From Pseudopithomyces maydicus (Eukaryota; Ascomycota; Dothideomycetes; Pleosporales; Didymosphaeriaceae): 64,000 bases of DNA. Shown in pieces: positions 9,053 to 19,581 of this stretch; positions within the stretch are counted from its first letter, which is position 1, and every line of letters begins with the position of its first letter. The stretch lies in the NCBI GenBank assembly GCA_026873275.1, contig JANTUC010000007.1:930001-994000 (forward strand). Reading direction: 5' to 3'. Both the position numbers and the translations under genes were made by a program. The notes under the pieces were generated by a model. The model had not been told where the DNA came from and did not search any database. It saw nothing but the letters and a program-made list of their open reading frames with translations.

Positions 9053-11407
9053 TTATCGCATGTAGAATGAACTGTTGTGGGGGAAGACCTGTTGCGCCAA
9101 GCGTCAGCATCCATCAGCAAGTATTGAGTAATCCGCTGCAAGAATATCACAAAAGAGACTTACAAAGCTGCTCCCGGGTTCAAATAGTCCACTACCTCCG
9201 TCAATCGGTGACGCCATGAATTCGTCTAGTGAAGAGGCCGTTTCGACAGGAGTCGTTAATGTCGACCAGTCTATGTTTTGCCAGTCCGTAAAATCGGGCG
9301 AGTTTACCTTGCCCTGAAGAGGCCCAGCCGTACTGGACTCATCGTAGGAGGGCTCAAGCCTACCGTCCATACTCATGTATAAGCAAAAGAACGAATCGGT
9401 AGGAACGTTCGTTTCTCTAACCTGAGATTAATGATATCCTCCCATAGATAATGTACAGCTTCGTCGAGCTTGAAGCTAACCCAGCCGCAGAAACATAGCC
9501 GGTCGAGAAGTGACGTTGCGTCGACAATTTCGAACTCCGCACATGCCAAAGACACCTGAAACGTAAACCACGAGCTCGACGCCGAGCCTTCAGCCGATAT
9601 AGCACCAATGGCCAGAATCCAAAGCAGAAGATCGGGACAGAGCTGCCATTCGTTGCGACTTGTCGCGCTGAGCGCCTTCTCGAGTCTTCCACTCGCTTGC
9701 GAGTGGAGCATATGAGCATGGTTGCGGCCTTTGAAGGCTTCTGTCACGCGAACGGTAAAGATCAACAATGCCACACATAGGGCATCCTCAAGCGGGCTAA
9801 TGAGATGCTCACTATCGCGTAGCCATTTCAATAGCATACACTCTAAAACGCAGGAGTAATTCTGCATGTCCAGGGGATCTAAAGGGCTGTTAGGATCACT
9901 GAACCATGAATTAAGGTCGGCAATTAGAATCAAAGCAGATTCCACCAAGGTGTAGAGAGATCCTTGGACCTGTGCACTAATGCAGCACTCGAGCAGATGG
10001 CGAGAAATATGCGGCTGGTAGCCTGGTGGGTGACGCGGATTACATGCTGCGCTGAGAAGGTCGATTGTAGAAAGATATGGTACATCGAATGATGCGATTG
10101 CGTGTATAGTGGCATGCCTATGCTCAGTAAGCAGGTGCTAAGCGGATTTGGGTGGGCTTGCACAGATTCAAACAAGGAAGTGCGGCATTTCGCGCCCTTC
10201 GAAACCAATAGCGCCTGACGCTCACCGGTCTGTATATTGCCAATCCTCCTCCTGCAGCGCTGAAGTGCTTTTCCCTTGCTCGGCACCGTAGGAAGGCCAA
10301 GTTACACACCATAGTATAAAGGCTTGAAGAATCCGATTAGAGTTCATAGCCATCAAACCCCCACGTAGCTCAATCATTCTGAGCAAGCCGTTCAGATGTA
10401 TGGCACGTTGATTCGGGTTGTCACCCTGGGGTCGGAGGTACGAAAACCATGGAGAAGCCAAAGATTCTTCAACAGTCAGCAAGTTGAAGACTGCGCCAAT
10501 ATTCGCATCCGAAATTCCAATGGACGTGTCTGTGCTTGCTAGAGCAGTATTTACAGATGTTATCGCATGTGCTCTGTGGTATAAAACAGTTTCGATAGGT
10601 CCTCGGCCGAAAACGTGGCGATGAAGCGCGATCGTGCTCAGCAGGCTGTGCATGAAACCTTGATTGCTCATAGCGGTGCCGAACCATTGGGATTTCATTA
10701 ACTGAGATGTATTCCGAATGTCGACTGCAATTATTCCTGGGGCCATCTCTGTGACAACTATTCGACAATTTAGCATATGTTGTAACAATACAGCTCTCGT
10801 CTGCGAACTTGCCACGCCGAGTAGCGGATAATCTGCACCGAGTCTCCTCGAGGATATGTGAACGCTGAAGGGCGAGGATGCACTTACAGTGTTCTAGCAA
10901 TACAGAAACCTCACCATTCATATCCACTGACATTGTTCCAAATGGGTCAAAAAGACTGGTATCAGGATCTTCCGTCGGTACCTGTGGCTGGAGAAGTAAA
11001 CATCTTGGACATAGGTGTTGTCCTGGTCGACATAGGAAGATCTGGCATTCGGGACAAATCTCTGGTTTGGCTACAAGGAGGTTGTTTGAATCCACAGGTG
11101 GAAAATAACCCGTTCCAGGATATACAATAGGTGGACTCGGGGTGGATTTTGGGGTGGTTGATAGGTCCGGCGTACCGATCGTAGTAGGACTCGTACTCTC
11201 AGGGCTTTTTCTTTGCTTCGCGGCATGTTTACTTGTCGACCATGGACGCTCCCTCCGGGCTTTTTGCATTACAAAAGAACGAGCATTGCGACGTCCTTGC
11301 TTTGAGCTCTTTGCTTTTGCTGCGTCTACAAAGAGGAATTCCTGTTGGATGGGAACGATGGGCGGAGAGCTTCGCTTCACCCTGGCGGGATCCCGCTGGC
11401 TCGCCAT
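9053..11407 (-). CDS. Fungal_trans_2-type transcription-factor-like protein lacking a Zn2Cys6 cluster
   Basis: Proposed exons on the minus strand: 11407-10888, 10832-10226, 10117-9422, 9371-9164 and 9088-9053, 688 residues with consistent phases. The N-terminus (EFLFVDAAKAKSSKQGRRNARSFVMQ) followed by a basic stretch is the hallmark of a large fungal group with the Fungal_trans_2 regulatory domain but no zinc cluster. A CPEC...CPRC pair at about residues 130-150 is present but is not a Zn2Cys6. The rest is an all-helical regulatory region (LLEHYYPLLGVASSQTRAVLLQ, HATIHAIASFDVPYLSTIDLLSAACNPRHP, AVHYLWEDI). The junctions at 10833/10887 and 9372/9421 are well supported. The 108-nt intron 10118-10225 and the last intron 9089-9163 are less certain; without the latter the frame stops at 9104. 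Likely nuclear; target genes unknown. Confidence 0.75.
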
Positions 11408-12662
11408 GAGTTCCACCCCACGTAAGCCAGGCGGGCCGGCACGTTGCTGGCCTGTTGCTCCCAAGTTCCAGATGGCGGCGGGTGGAGGTGCTTAGAGGCT
11501 CATGACCGTAGTTTCGTCGCGACAAACGTCTAGGCAGATATTTCCTAATTCATGCACCGTTGCCACCATCTTTGGTTCTGATGGTACTTGAGTTGGCCGT
11601 GCTACTCGTAGGCTGATACCGTGAGAATGCTGGAGTGCCACTGGAGGCAGGCCGTTGGAGGGGCCTGCGGTGTCGAAACTATCAAAGACCCGATTAGTAT
11701 TAGACTGCAGCCGACGGATCGTTGGTATCTGCAGCCGACGTTCGCCTCCGACCACGTACGCGGCTGAATGGTACTTCTCTGTCTTATTGCCGCAAGATTC
11801 CTTTCTTGCAGAAATGGCAATGGTCGTCCACGGGCGCTGTGGGGGAGGACTGCTAATGTATATGTGCCCAAACGGAAAGTGTCTCTGTTGCATTAGGTTG
11901 CAAAAATAGAAGCGTTCCTGGACTATTGGCGTCGATCATTGGAGAAGACACTGGGGCAGGTTCTGAGATGCTGACTGATAGCGCAGGGTCATTTTCTGTT
12001 CACATCTCGAGGGGGAGTCTGACGAGACGGTCTGTTTGGGCTGAGGCGAGATGGTGAGCATGATGGTTAGCTGAGCGTATTCGGCTTTACCGACCAACGA
12101 GGCTGCAGCAGTTGCCGAATGCGTTACGTGCGGTGTATAATGAATGGATGCCCGGCGCTGGACAGCCAAAAAAAGGTATGCAGCATACTTCAAGAATAGC
12201 TGCATCACAACCAGGACTTGGTGCCCACGGGCCGAGACATGCGACTTGCCTGGGGCTCCTGCTTCTCGTGTCGTTGAGATCATGTTTCTAAAGATACCCA
12301 GGGCCTGTCGGCGACGTGTTCGCGGGCCAGCTGCAGGTCCAAACGGCGAAGGCTTCCCGCCAAGCGACCCCCAGACGGAGGTGCGAATGATGAGTTGGGT
12401 TTCGAGCCGTCTCACGCAAACACCAACGCGCAACGAGCGTGTCCGACAGTCAACGAGCGAGAGCAATGCAGTGCCATTGTGCAAGGCCGAGGCGAGAGTG
12501 AGGTGAGGAAAAGAGGGCCCGTTCCGAACTAGCTGCTGCGACATCATCGCGGCGGGCCGCGGCTTCCTCTGCCAATCCACAATGACGGCGGGTGAACAGG
12601 ATGGTGAGCCGCATCTTTCGCGTTGTTTGGAAACAGGGTGGCGTTGCTGAACACGACCAGGC
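11408..12662. other. divergent intergenic region
   Basis: Sits between the minus-strand regulator and the plus-strand ZIP transporter and should carry both promoters. Several ORFs of 70-270 codons overlap here on both strands (for example 11492-11893 and 11936-12751, both minus), but none shows recognisable motifs, clean splice sites or conserved-looking composition. I annotate no gene. Confidence 0.4.
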
Positions 12663-14072
12663 ATGCCGTGGGCCAACATCCCCACCCATCTGCTGCGCGC
12701 AGAGCTGCTCCGCCGGCAACAGGACGAGGAGCGTCCAGCGTGCGGGACCAAGGGCAGCCGCGGCTACTACAACACGCCCCTCCATGTCTTTGCACTGGTG
12801 CTGATCCTCACCGTGAGCACCGCTGGTATGTCTTCCCAGGGTTGTCTTCCGTGCGTGCAGAAGAGGGGCGGGACTTCACACTGAACACAGCCAGCTTGCT
12901 CCTTCCCCATCGTCGCCAAGCGCTTTCCTCGATTCCCCGTCCCCCATCAGTTCCTCTTCCTCTCGAGACATTTCGGCACCGGCGTCTTGATCGCGACCGC
13001 CTTCGTGCACCTCCTGCCCACCGCCTTCATCTCCCTCATCGACCCATGCCTCCCGCCCTTCTGGAACAAGGGCTATGAAGCCATGCCGGGCTTGATCGCA
13101 ATGGCCTCGGTGTTCATCGTGGTGGGCATTGAGATGTTCTTTGCCTCCAAGGGGGCCGGTCATGTGCACTCGACTGATTACGAAGCCTTTGGCATGGACC
13201 ATGAGACGCATCCGCGTCCGGCGCACAAGAGAAGCAACAGCTACAGCAGATTCAGGGCCAACGGACACCATGCCCCAGACATCGTGCTACACACCCTAGC
13301 CGGGTCGTCAGAGAACCTGGTAGCCGGCCGCTCGCCCTCGTTTGTTGCCTCTCCCATGACCCCTCGGCCGGGCTCACGGGCTGAAGATGCAGCGCGGAAC
13401 TACAAAGACGGCGACGAGGACGACTCGGACCTTGATATAGATCCTGATGAACTTGGGCCGCATGCGTCTAGCGGCTCCGAAGATGAGTCTCGCTTGCTGT
13501 CTCAGCCATCTGGACACCAGCATCCGCACCGCTCAACCTCTCCGTACACTGAACAAGCATCGGACATGACCGAGGCACAACGCAAAAAGCAATTATTGCA
13601 GTGTTTGCTTCTCGAAGCTGGCATCTTGTTCCACAGCGTCTTCATTGGCATGGCTCTTTCAGTTGCAACTGGAACATCCTTCATCGTACTTCTGGTAGCT
13701 ATAACGTTTCATCAAACATTTGAAGGCTTCGCGCTTGGATCGCGCATCAGCGCTATCAGCTTCCCTCCAGGCTCGGCCAAGCCGTGGTTAATGGCGTTGG
13801 CATACGGAACAACGACCCCGATCGGACAAGCAATTGGCTTGGGTATCCATACGCTCTACGATCCTGCTAGCCAGACTGGCTTGCTTATGGTCGGCTTCAT
13901 GAACGCCATCTCAAGCGGCCTACTTTTGTTTGCGGGCTTGGTCGAGCTACTCGCAGAAGATTTCCTTAGCGACGAGAGCTATGTAATACTGCAAGGCAAG
14001 AGACGTCTCCAGGCATGTGCAAGTGTCGTGGGTGGTGCGGCGCTGATGGCGCTGGTTGGTGCCTGGGCCTAG
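12663..14072 (+). CDS. ZIP-family zinc/iron transporter
   Basis: Membrane divalent-metal importer. Two exons, 12663-12825 and 12895-14072 (intron 69 nt), give 446 residues. The first membrane segment is TPLHVFALVLILTVSTAACS, followed by the ZIP signature helix FGTGVLIATAFVHLLPTAF. Next is a third segment, GLIAMASVFIVVGIEMFFA, then a long cytosolic loop of about 160 residues with His/Asp/Ser clusters (a metal-sensing or regulatory loop in related transporters). The metal-binding helices are LLEAGILFHSVFIGMALSV and LVAITFHQTFEGFALGSR, the HQxxEG motif being the metal site. The Zrt1/Zrt2 plasma-membrane class is likeliest, but the sequence alone does not fix the cell membrane. The start chosen is the first ATG in the frame leading into the first membrane segment. 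Confidence 0.92.
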
Positions 14073-14413
14073 ATCTCGACGCAAGAGCGCATCAAGAGCT
14101 ATACATTTCGACCAGTAGTCAAAAAGCCAAACGTCGTTATATCATACTCTGGTGGAAGCTTTTTCATGCCCCCGCTGAATTTTATAACGTTGTTTCTAAT
14201 AGTAGACAAAAACCACATCATCACAATGTTATACAGCACAAGTGTACAACCTGTCCTAGACTTATTTTAACTAGCTTATCTAGATATATTCTGACATTGA
14301 CCAACATTATGCCGCTATACTCTATGCGATAAGGATATGCATCCAGCATCGTACCACGACTTCTAACACGCGCTGTGGCTACCTCATGTTATATGGAGAT
14401 TTCCAATAGTCTT
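14073..14413. other. convergent intergenic region
   Basis: A/T-rich 3' flanks of the ZIP and Ada-like genes. No gene or repeat seen. Confidence 0.4.
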
Positions 14414-15280
14414 TTACAAGGTTGCTGACCAATGTGTTCTCGAGCCAAATGCACATGCAGTATCATCGAGGTCATTCCCAAATCCAGTATCAAAAATCAT
14501 TGCGGCATCTTGCTCAAATGTCGCCGAGACTCTCGTCATCGTAGCGTCCGAAATTGCACAGGTATCGACCCATTTCTCTGTTGTGTGGTTCCCGATCCGG
14601 AATCCTGCATTGATATAGTCGGGCGCGAAAGTATCCCAAGTGCACATGGTAGCGGTGTTCGCATCAAGTCCTTCGTCAAATCCATCCAAAGATAGTACTG
14701 CTGGCTCCGCCATCGTCGTAGTTCTGACGTCATCAAATGCCAGTCCGGAATCCGCATTGAAGTCTACAAGCCCACCGAAGTCAAACGTATCCATGTCTAA
14801 AGATGTGAACTCTGGCGGAGTGTCTAAAACTAGACTAGGTGTCCTTGCCTCGCTCTCTTTCTCCGGCATTTTTGCCTTTGCCCATGCCGAGGGTGTTACA
14901 CCCGTTTTGTCCTTGAAGATCTTATGGAAGTACCGCGGGGTTAGCCCAACGTTCTTTGCCAGATTTTGTAACCTTAATGCTTTCACATCACCCTGCTTCA
15001 ACGCCTCTTCAATCAGCCCACATGCTTTTGTGACAGCTTTCTCTTGTGGATCCTCGGGTTCGGTGGCATCTGGCTTACAGCGCTTGCACGCGCGAAATCC
15101 CAATGCTGCGGCTTCAGCAGGCGTAGTGCAAAAGCTGACATTTGCGCGGCGAGCCAGGCGTGCAGGGCAGATAGGACGGCAATAAACATTTGTGGATTTA
15201 ACAGTGTATACAAAGTGATTATTTGCGTTTGGGTCGCGAATAGAAAGGGCGCGCCAGCGAGCGGCGTCAGTCTGATACAT
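14414..15280 (-). CDS. Ada-type DNA methyl-phosphotriester sensor with half AraC domain and novel acidic tail
   Basis: 288 residues from the ATG at 15280 (MYQTDAARW). Residues about 5-70 match the N-terminal zinc domain of bacterial Ada, with all four zinc Cys at 34, 38, 65 and 68 (YCRPICP ... GFRACKRCKP). In Ada the first of these accepts a methyl group from a DNA phosphotriester and switches the protein into an activator. Residues about 80-140 match the first AraC helix-turn-helix (LRLQNLAKNVGLTPRYFHKIFKDKTGVTPSAW). The second HTH and the O6-methylguanine methyltransferase domain of E. coli Ada are absent. In their place are about 140 acidic residues (for example SLDMDTFDFGGLVDFNADSG) that resemble an activation domain. 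The domain is bacterial in origin, so ancient transfer is likely. A role in the alkylation response is inferred. It is divergent from the MutL gene. Confidence 0.88.
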   Translation of the reverse strand: MYQTDAARWRALSIRDPNANNHFVYTVKSTNVYCRPICPARLARRANVSFCTTPAEAAALGFRACKRCKPDATEPEDPQEKAVTKACGLIEEALKQGDVKALRLQNLAKNVGLTPRYFHKIFKDKTGVTPSAWAKAKMPEKESEARTPSLVLDTPPEFTSLDMDTFDFGGLVDFNADSGLAFDDVRTTTMAEPAVLSLDGFDEGLDANTATMCTWDTFAPDYINAGFRIGNHTTEKWVDTCAISDATMTRVSATFEQDAAMIFDTGFGNDLDDTACAFGSRTHWSATL

Positions 15281-16087
15281 GGCAGCGAGCGAACAAAAAG
15301 GACTGAAGATGAGTCCTAGTGATGAGGTAGATTCCGTGTTGCTTTGCAGTCTAGGCGCCTGCTTCAATGCGAGATAGTCTAGCCTACTTCGGACACTAAA
15401 CGCGGGGATGTGGGATGCTAATTGGCTACATCTAGAACATCCCCAGGGCTCCTGCAGGGTGCGATGACGTACAATTTTTCTTACTGAGGGTGACAGTTGT
15501 GAAGATGAATGTGCATAACTAGGCCAGAGAACTTACCCAGTGTGATCATAGCCATTATGTTCTTCCGGCAAATACTATCCTGAGGCCGACTCAGGCATGC
15601 CTGTTGTGTACCTACCCGTTGAGCCTTGTTCAGTCACTCTGATTGTGTCTCTGGATCATCAAGCACCCACACCTTCATGACTAACTTTTTATTGCAGAAA
15701 ACCATTGTGCTCCTGCATCATGAATGCTCGTTATAATACTTCATAAGATCTGTTTACCTAGGCATGTCAAGTACGGCATATGTGGGCATCCAAGGTCCTA
15801 AACCCTAGGTCAAAACACCATTCTAGAAATAAATAGAATTAATCTTGGCCGGTATGAACAATTCATTGGCACCTGCACTGGGGGGCACCTGGGCACCTGC
15901 CCAGGTGCATTAGCAGTCACCTGATCACGCGAGAAACTCGTGTCGTCGCGGCTTCCTATTGTCGAACTTGTTTTCGACAGGCAAGCACGAACGAAGCAGT
16001 TACCACCTAGTCAGACTGTCGAGATGTCTATACACAACCTTTCAATATCTCCATGAGCTGATATTCGCCCATCTTATTCCAGGCGCA
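15281..16087. promoter_or_regulatory. shared divergent promoter of Ada-like and MutL genes
   Basis: 807 bp between two divergent start codons. From 15870 to 15925 it holds a cluster of CACCTG/CAGGTG (E-box-like) hexamers, including a perfect 24-nt palindrome. The cluster is about 170-200 bp upstream of the MutL ATG. The rest shows no coding signal. Shared control of the two repair genes is an inference from layout. Confidence 0.5.
15885..15908. repeat. perfect 24-nt inverted repeat
   Basis: GCACCTGGGCA at 15885-15895, a CC spacer, and its exact reverse complement at 15898-15908. It contains overlapping CACCTG and CAGGTG hexamers, and another CACCTG follows at about 15918. Confidence 0.85.
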
Positions 16088-19000
16088 ATGTCTGATACTG
16101 ATGCCGTATCTCTCCCAAGTATTGCTGCCCTCCCCGTAACCACAGTGAGACAGCTTGGCTCGTGCAATGTCATTCGGAACCCCAGCTCATTTGTTAAAGA
16201 ACTAATTGATAATGCTCTCGATGCTCGTACAAATGCCATTTTCGTAGAAGTTGCCGCCAACACTCTCGACTTCATTCAGATAAAGGATACCGGGCATGGC
16301 ATCTCAGCAGAAGACAGGGCACTTGTTTGCCGCAGATACTGTACTAGTAAGATTCGCAATTTTCATGACCTGGATGAAATAGGTGGAAAGTGGCTCGGTT
16401 TCCGTGGAGAGGCACTGGCCAGCATGGCTGAAATGAGTGGTTCGTTGGAAGTCATCACCAGGGTCGAAGGCGAGCCAGTGGCAGTAAAGTTGAGCTATAG
16501 AAAGGATGGTGAACTCAAATCGTGAGTGTCGATTTCCATGCGCTTTTTTATTTGATAAGCTGACTCTACAGTACCGAGCATGCTTCTGCACCAGTCGGCA
16601 CGATCGTAAAAGTAAGCAATGTGTTGCAAAGTCTGCCGGTCCGGAAAGAAACAGCTCTCAAAGAATGCTCAAAAACGCTTGCAGCAATCAAGCGTATCAT
16701 ACAAAGCTACGCGTTTGCAAGGCCTTCTGTTCGTTTTCATCTTCGTGTTCCGAAAGCAAGATCGAATAAGTTCAATTTCACATACGCACCTAAAAAAGAC
16801 GCCAATATCGAGGATGTGACTTTGAAAATAGTCGGCAGAAGCTGTGCTCTACAATGTGAGTGGACTACGATTGAGTCAGATGGTTACGACATTCGCGCTT
16901 TCTTACCAAAACCGAACGCGGTCGACAGCGAGATTGCAAATGCAGGAGCATTTCTATCTATTGACGGGAGACCTTTGTCTACTATTCGTGGTACTCCAAA
17001 GAAGATCATCGCTGCGTTTAAGGAGCAATTTCGCAAATCTAATCCGAGCCACCGTCTGATAAAAGATGCGTTCTTCTTCATGAACATCATCTGTCCTCCC
17101 GGAAGCTATGATCCCAATATCGAGCCTGCTAAAGATGACATCCTATTTGAGAGGGAAGACGTTGTTCTTGCTGTTGTGACCAAGCTCCTCACAGCTTACT
17201 ATCCTGAAGTAGCAGCAGCGAATCATATGGATGAACATCCTGATTCTTGTGTTTTCGTACAAACACCCATTTCACCCCAACCCAGTGAGGTTTCATCGGA
17301 TCATCCGGGGCGTTCCGAAACCATAGATTCAATTCTAGAAGAAGTAAAACCGTCTCCAGGGAAACACCAAATCGTTCAGAATTCTCTGCAATGGCGTTCA
17401 AATATGTACGGCGTGGATGAGGATGATCTGGAATTACTTAGCTCAGAATCTCAGCGCCCAGTGATTGAAGACGATGAAGAAGAAGGACGAAGGGCTGTGA
17501 GCGTTTCTAATCCTTGGACCATCGCTAAGATGAACGCTTTCACCAAGGCGAAGCCGTCAGCAAAAGATCCCCAGCTTACAACTCCTATAAAGACACCCGC
17601 AAGCATGATTTTCAACTCCAAATATCCTATAGCAGGAAAGATTACTTGTCAACAGCCTCCACTAGAGCCCCCGACACCGCAAACGGTTTCACGAGTAAAT
17701 ACATTGTTGCTGCCGCACAATAACTTACCTGACGGAGGTGAACATTGGATTCCAGAGGTCTTGTGCACAGACAATCGGGTAAGTAAAATAGTAAATACGA
17801 GTTACTTATTCTAATGCCCACAATAGGCTATTAGTCAGCAGGGTATGGGCAGCAAAAGATACTCAGTAGCTCATACCCCTAGGAATACTACCTCCGTCAC
17901 TGGTGAACCCTCTTCATTGACAACTTCGTTTCCAATTGGCAAAAAGCAGCGACCTGTTCGTAACCAGAATTCGCTTGATGCTGATGAAGGTCATACAGGA
18001 GACACTGAATGGTTTGGCAGACCTATGAATAGCATGACTCTTCCTAAAATGACTGGGTCACGAAACCTACGGCGTCCCCAGGAGTTTGGTTCTTCAACCT
18101 CGTGTCTTGATAGGCCGCTCATGCCATTGGAATCCCACAATAACACCGATATACGTGAGTTTTTAAGGCCACACGGAAATCACCTGCCACAAAGCACTTC
18201 ACTCGAGTCGATATCAAAATCATCATCCTTCCCAAATGTCAGTTGCTCTCTAAAATCAATAGGTTCTATACAGGAAAATCTTAACTCCCTTGACAATGGC
18301 TTGTTACCAGCATTGTCTTCGCCTATCTCTGGACAATCGTCTACTAGGCAAAGCCGCCGCATGAAGAGCCGAAAACAAGCTGTGGCAGATGATCAAGAGT
18401 CAACGATATCAATGAATCATTCCCGCTCTAGCTTCTATAGTAAAGGTTCGGCGCCATCGCGGGCAAGGGCATCATCCACTGGTTCAGAAGCAATACCTAC
18501 CACCGAGCGTGCTCGCACACGAACCACCGATCTTGAGATTAGCACCATGTTTGCAACATATAGCGATCCTATTAATGCGTCTAGTAGGCCGCGTCTTCCC
18601 CCGAAAGTTCCAATACAGCCATTGGCAGACATGGCGACTGTGAAACCGCGATTGAATCGTCGTCGGACCACCGATAGGGCCCAACGTACAAAATTATCCC
18701 ACCTCCCACTGGAACATATACCCCAGGGGTATCAACTCCATCGCGTTTCATTTTCACTGGCCATCACGACCAGTGACATCATTGAAGCGATGGGGAAGCT
18801 AGATATGCAACTCAACAGTCTTCAATGGGGCTATCCCATCAGTGCGTCCTGCTTCGAAGCCTTCAGCTTGGAAATATCAGATCACACCTTGGAGACATGG
18901 GCCACTCGTCTAGATAACATGTTGCAAAAATTTGACACACAGCTTGACAACGAGACTGCCCTGGCGACGCTCGAGCAAGGTATCAAAAAAGCGCTGGATG

Positions 19001-19275
19001 GAAGGAAAACCGACAAAGACGAAATGGATTTGGATCTAGGTGAGCAGATTGGCTGCATTGCACAGCCTAACTTAGAGGGTGCAATGGATGGACTGGATCA
19101 AGTTAGGACGTGGGCGAAGGCAGCCAAAGCGTCGCCAGAGGCCCTGCAACTTGACACCCCTGCCAATCAACCAACGCTTAACGGCGATCTATCGCGTATT
19201 AAGCGTACAGGAGACGATTCGGACGAATTTGATGGTTCAGGTTTCGATGACGAAGAAATACTCATGCATGCCTGA
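16088..19275 (+). CDS. MutL-family mismatch-repair protein, MLH2/PMS1-like
   Basis: Three exons (16088-16521, 16572-17778, 17827-19275) encode 1,029 residues. The N-terminus is a GHKL ATPase of the MutL type: KELIDNALDA near residue 37 (catalytic Glu, Mg-binding Asn), DTGHGIS near 66, TSKI, and GFRGEAL near 105. It is followed by the transducer domain to about residue 350 (GAFLSIDGRPLSTIRGTPKK, NIEPAKDDILFE). The next 500 residues are low-complexity and Ser-rich. The C-terminus (about 870-960) has a short ordered region. I see no DQHA(x)2E(x)4E endonuclease motif, which argues against PMS1(yeast)/PMS2 and MLH3, and the protein is much longer than MLH1. An MLH2-like accessory partner of MLH1 in the nucleus is the best assignment. 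Both introns are about 50 nt with clear branch sites. Confidence 0.85.
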
Positions 19276-19581
19276 GCATATTTCTTTACGGATGCCCATG
19301 TCAAAACGGTGGAAAGCACAAAGCGAGGAGACGCGATTTGAGCAACATGACATCGAATCGAGGTATATCTGGGTGGTGTAATAATGGTTTTTGGTTCAAG
19401 GAAGCGGAAGCATTCCCTACATCTATACAGTAACTAGGTATCTTCAGCAACATATTCTAGTTTCGTTCATGCCTTCATGTTTACTATCATGTCGATATCT
19501 AGGGAAATTGGCAACTTGACATAACCTTTTCATTTCAATCTCTCATTTTCACATGTCAACTTTAAAATTAGGGTATCCCAT
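19276..19581. other. convergent intergenic region
   Basis: 3' flanks of the MutL and ERG10 genes. No gene or repeat seen. Confidence 0.4.

Noticed and set aside
11492..11893. 133-codon minus-strand ORF upstream of the regulator gene
   Set aside because: No domain and no ATG-supported link to the regulator; several equally long frames overlap it.
11936..12751. 271-codon minus-strand ORF
   Set aside because: Arg/Ser/Ala-rich composition typical of a random GC-rich frame; overlaps the ZIP promoter and first exon.
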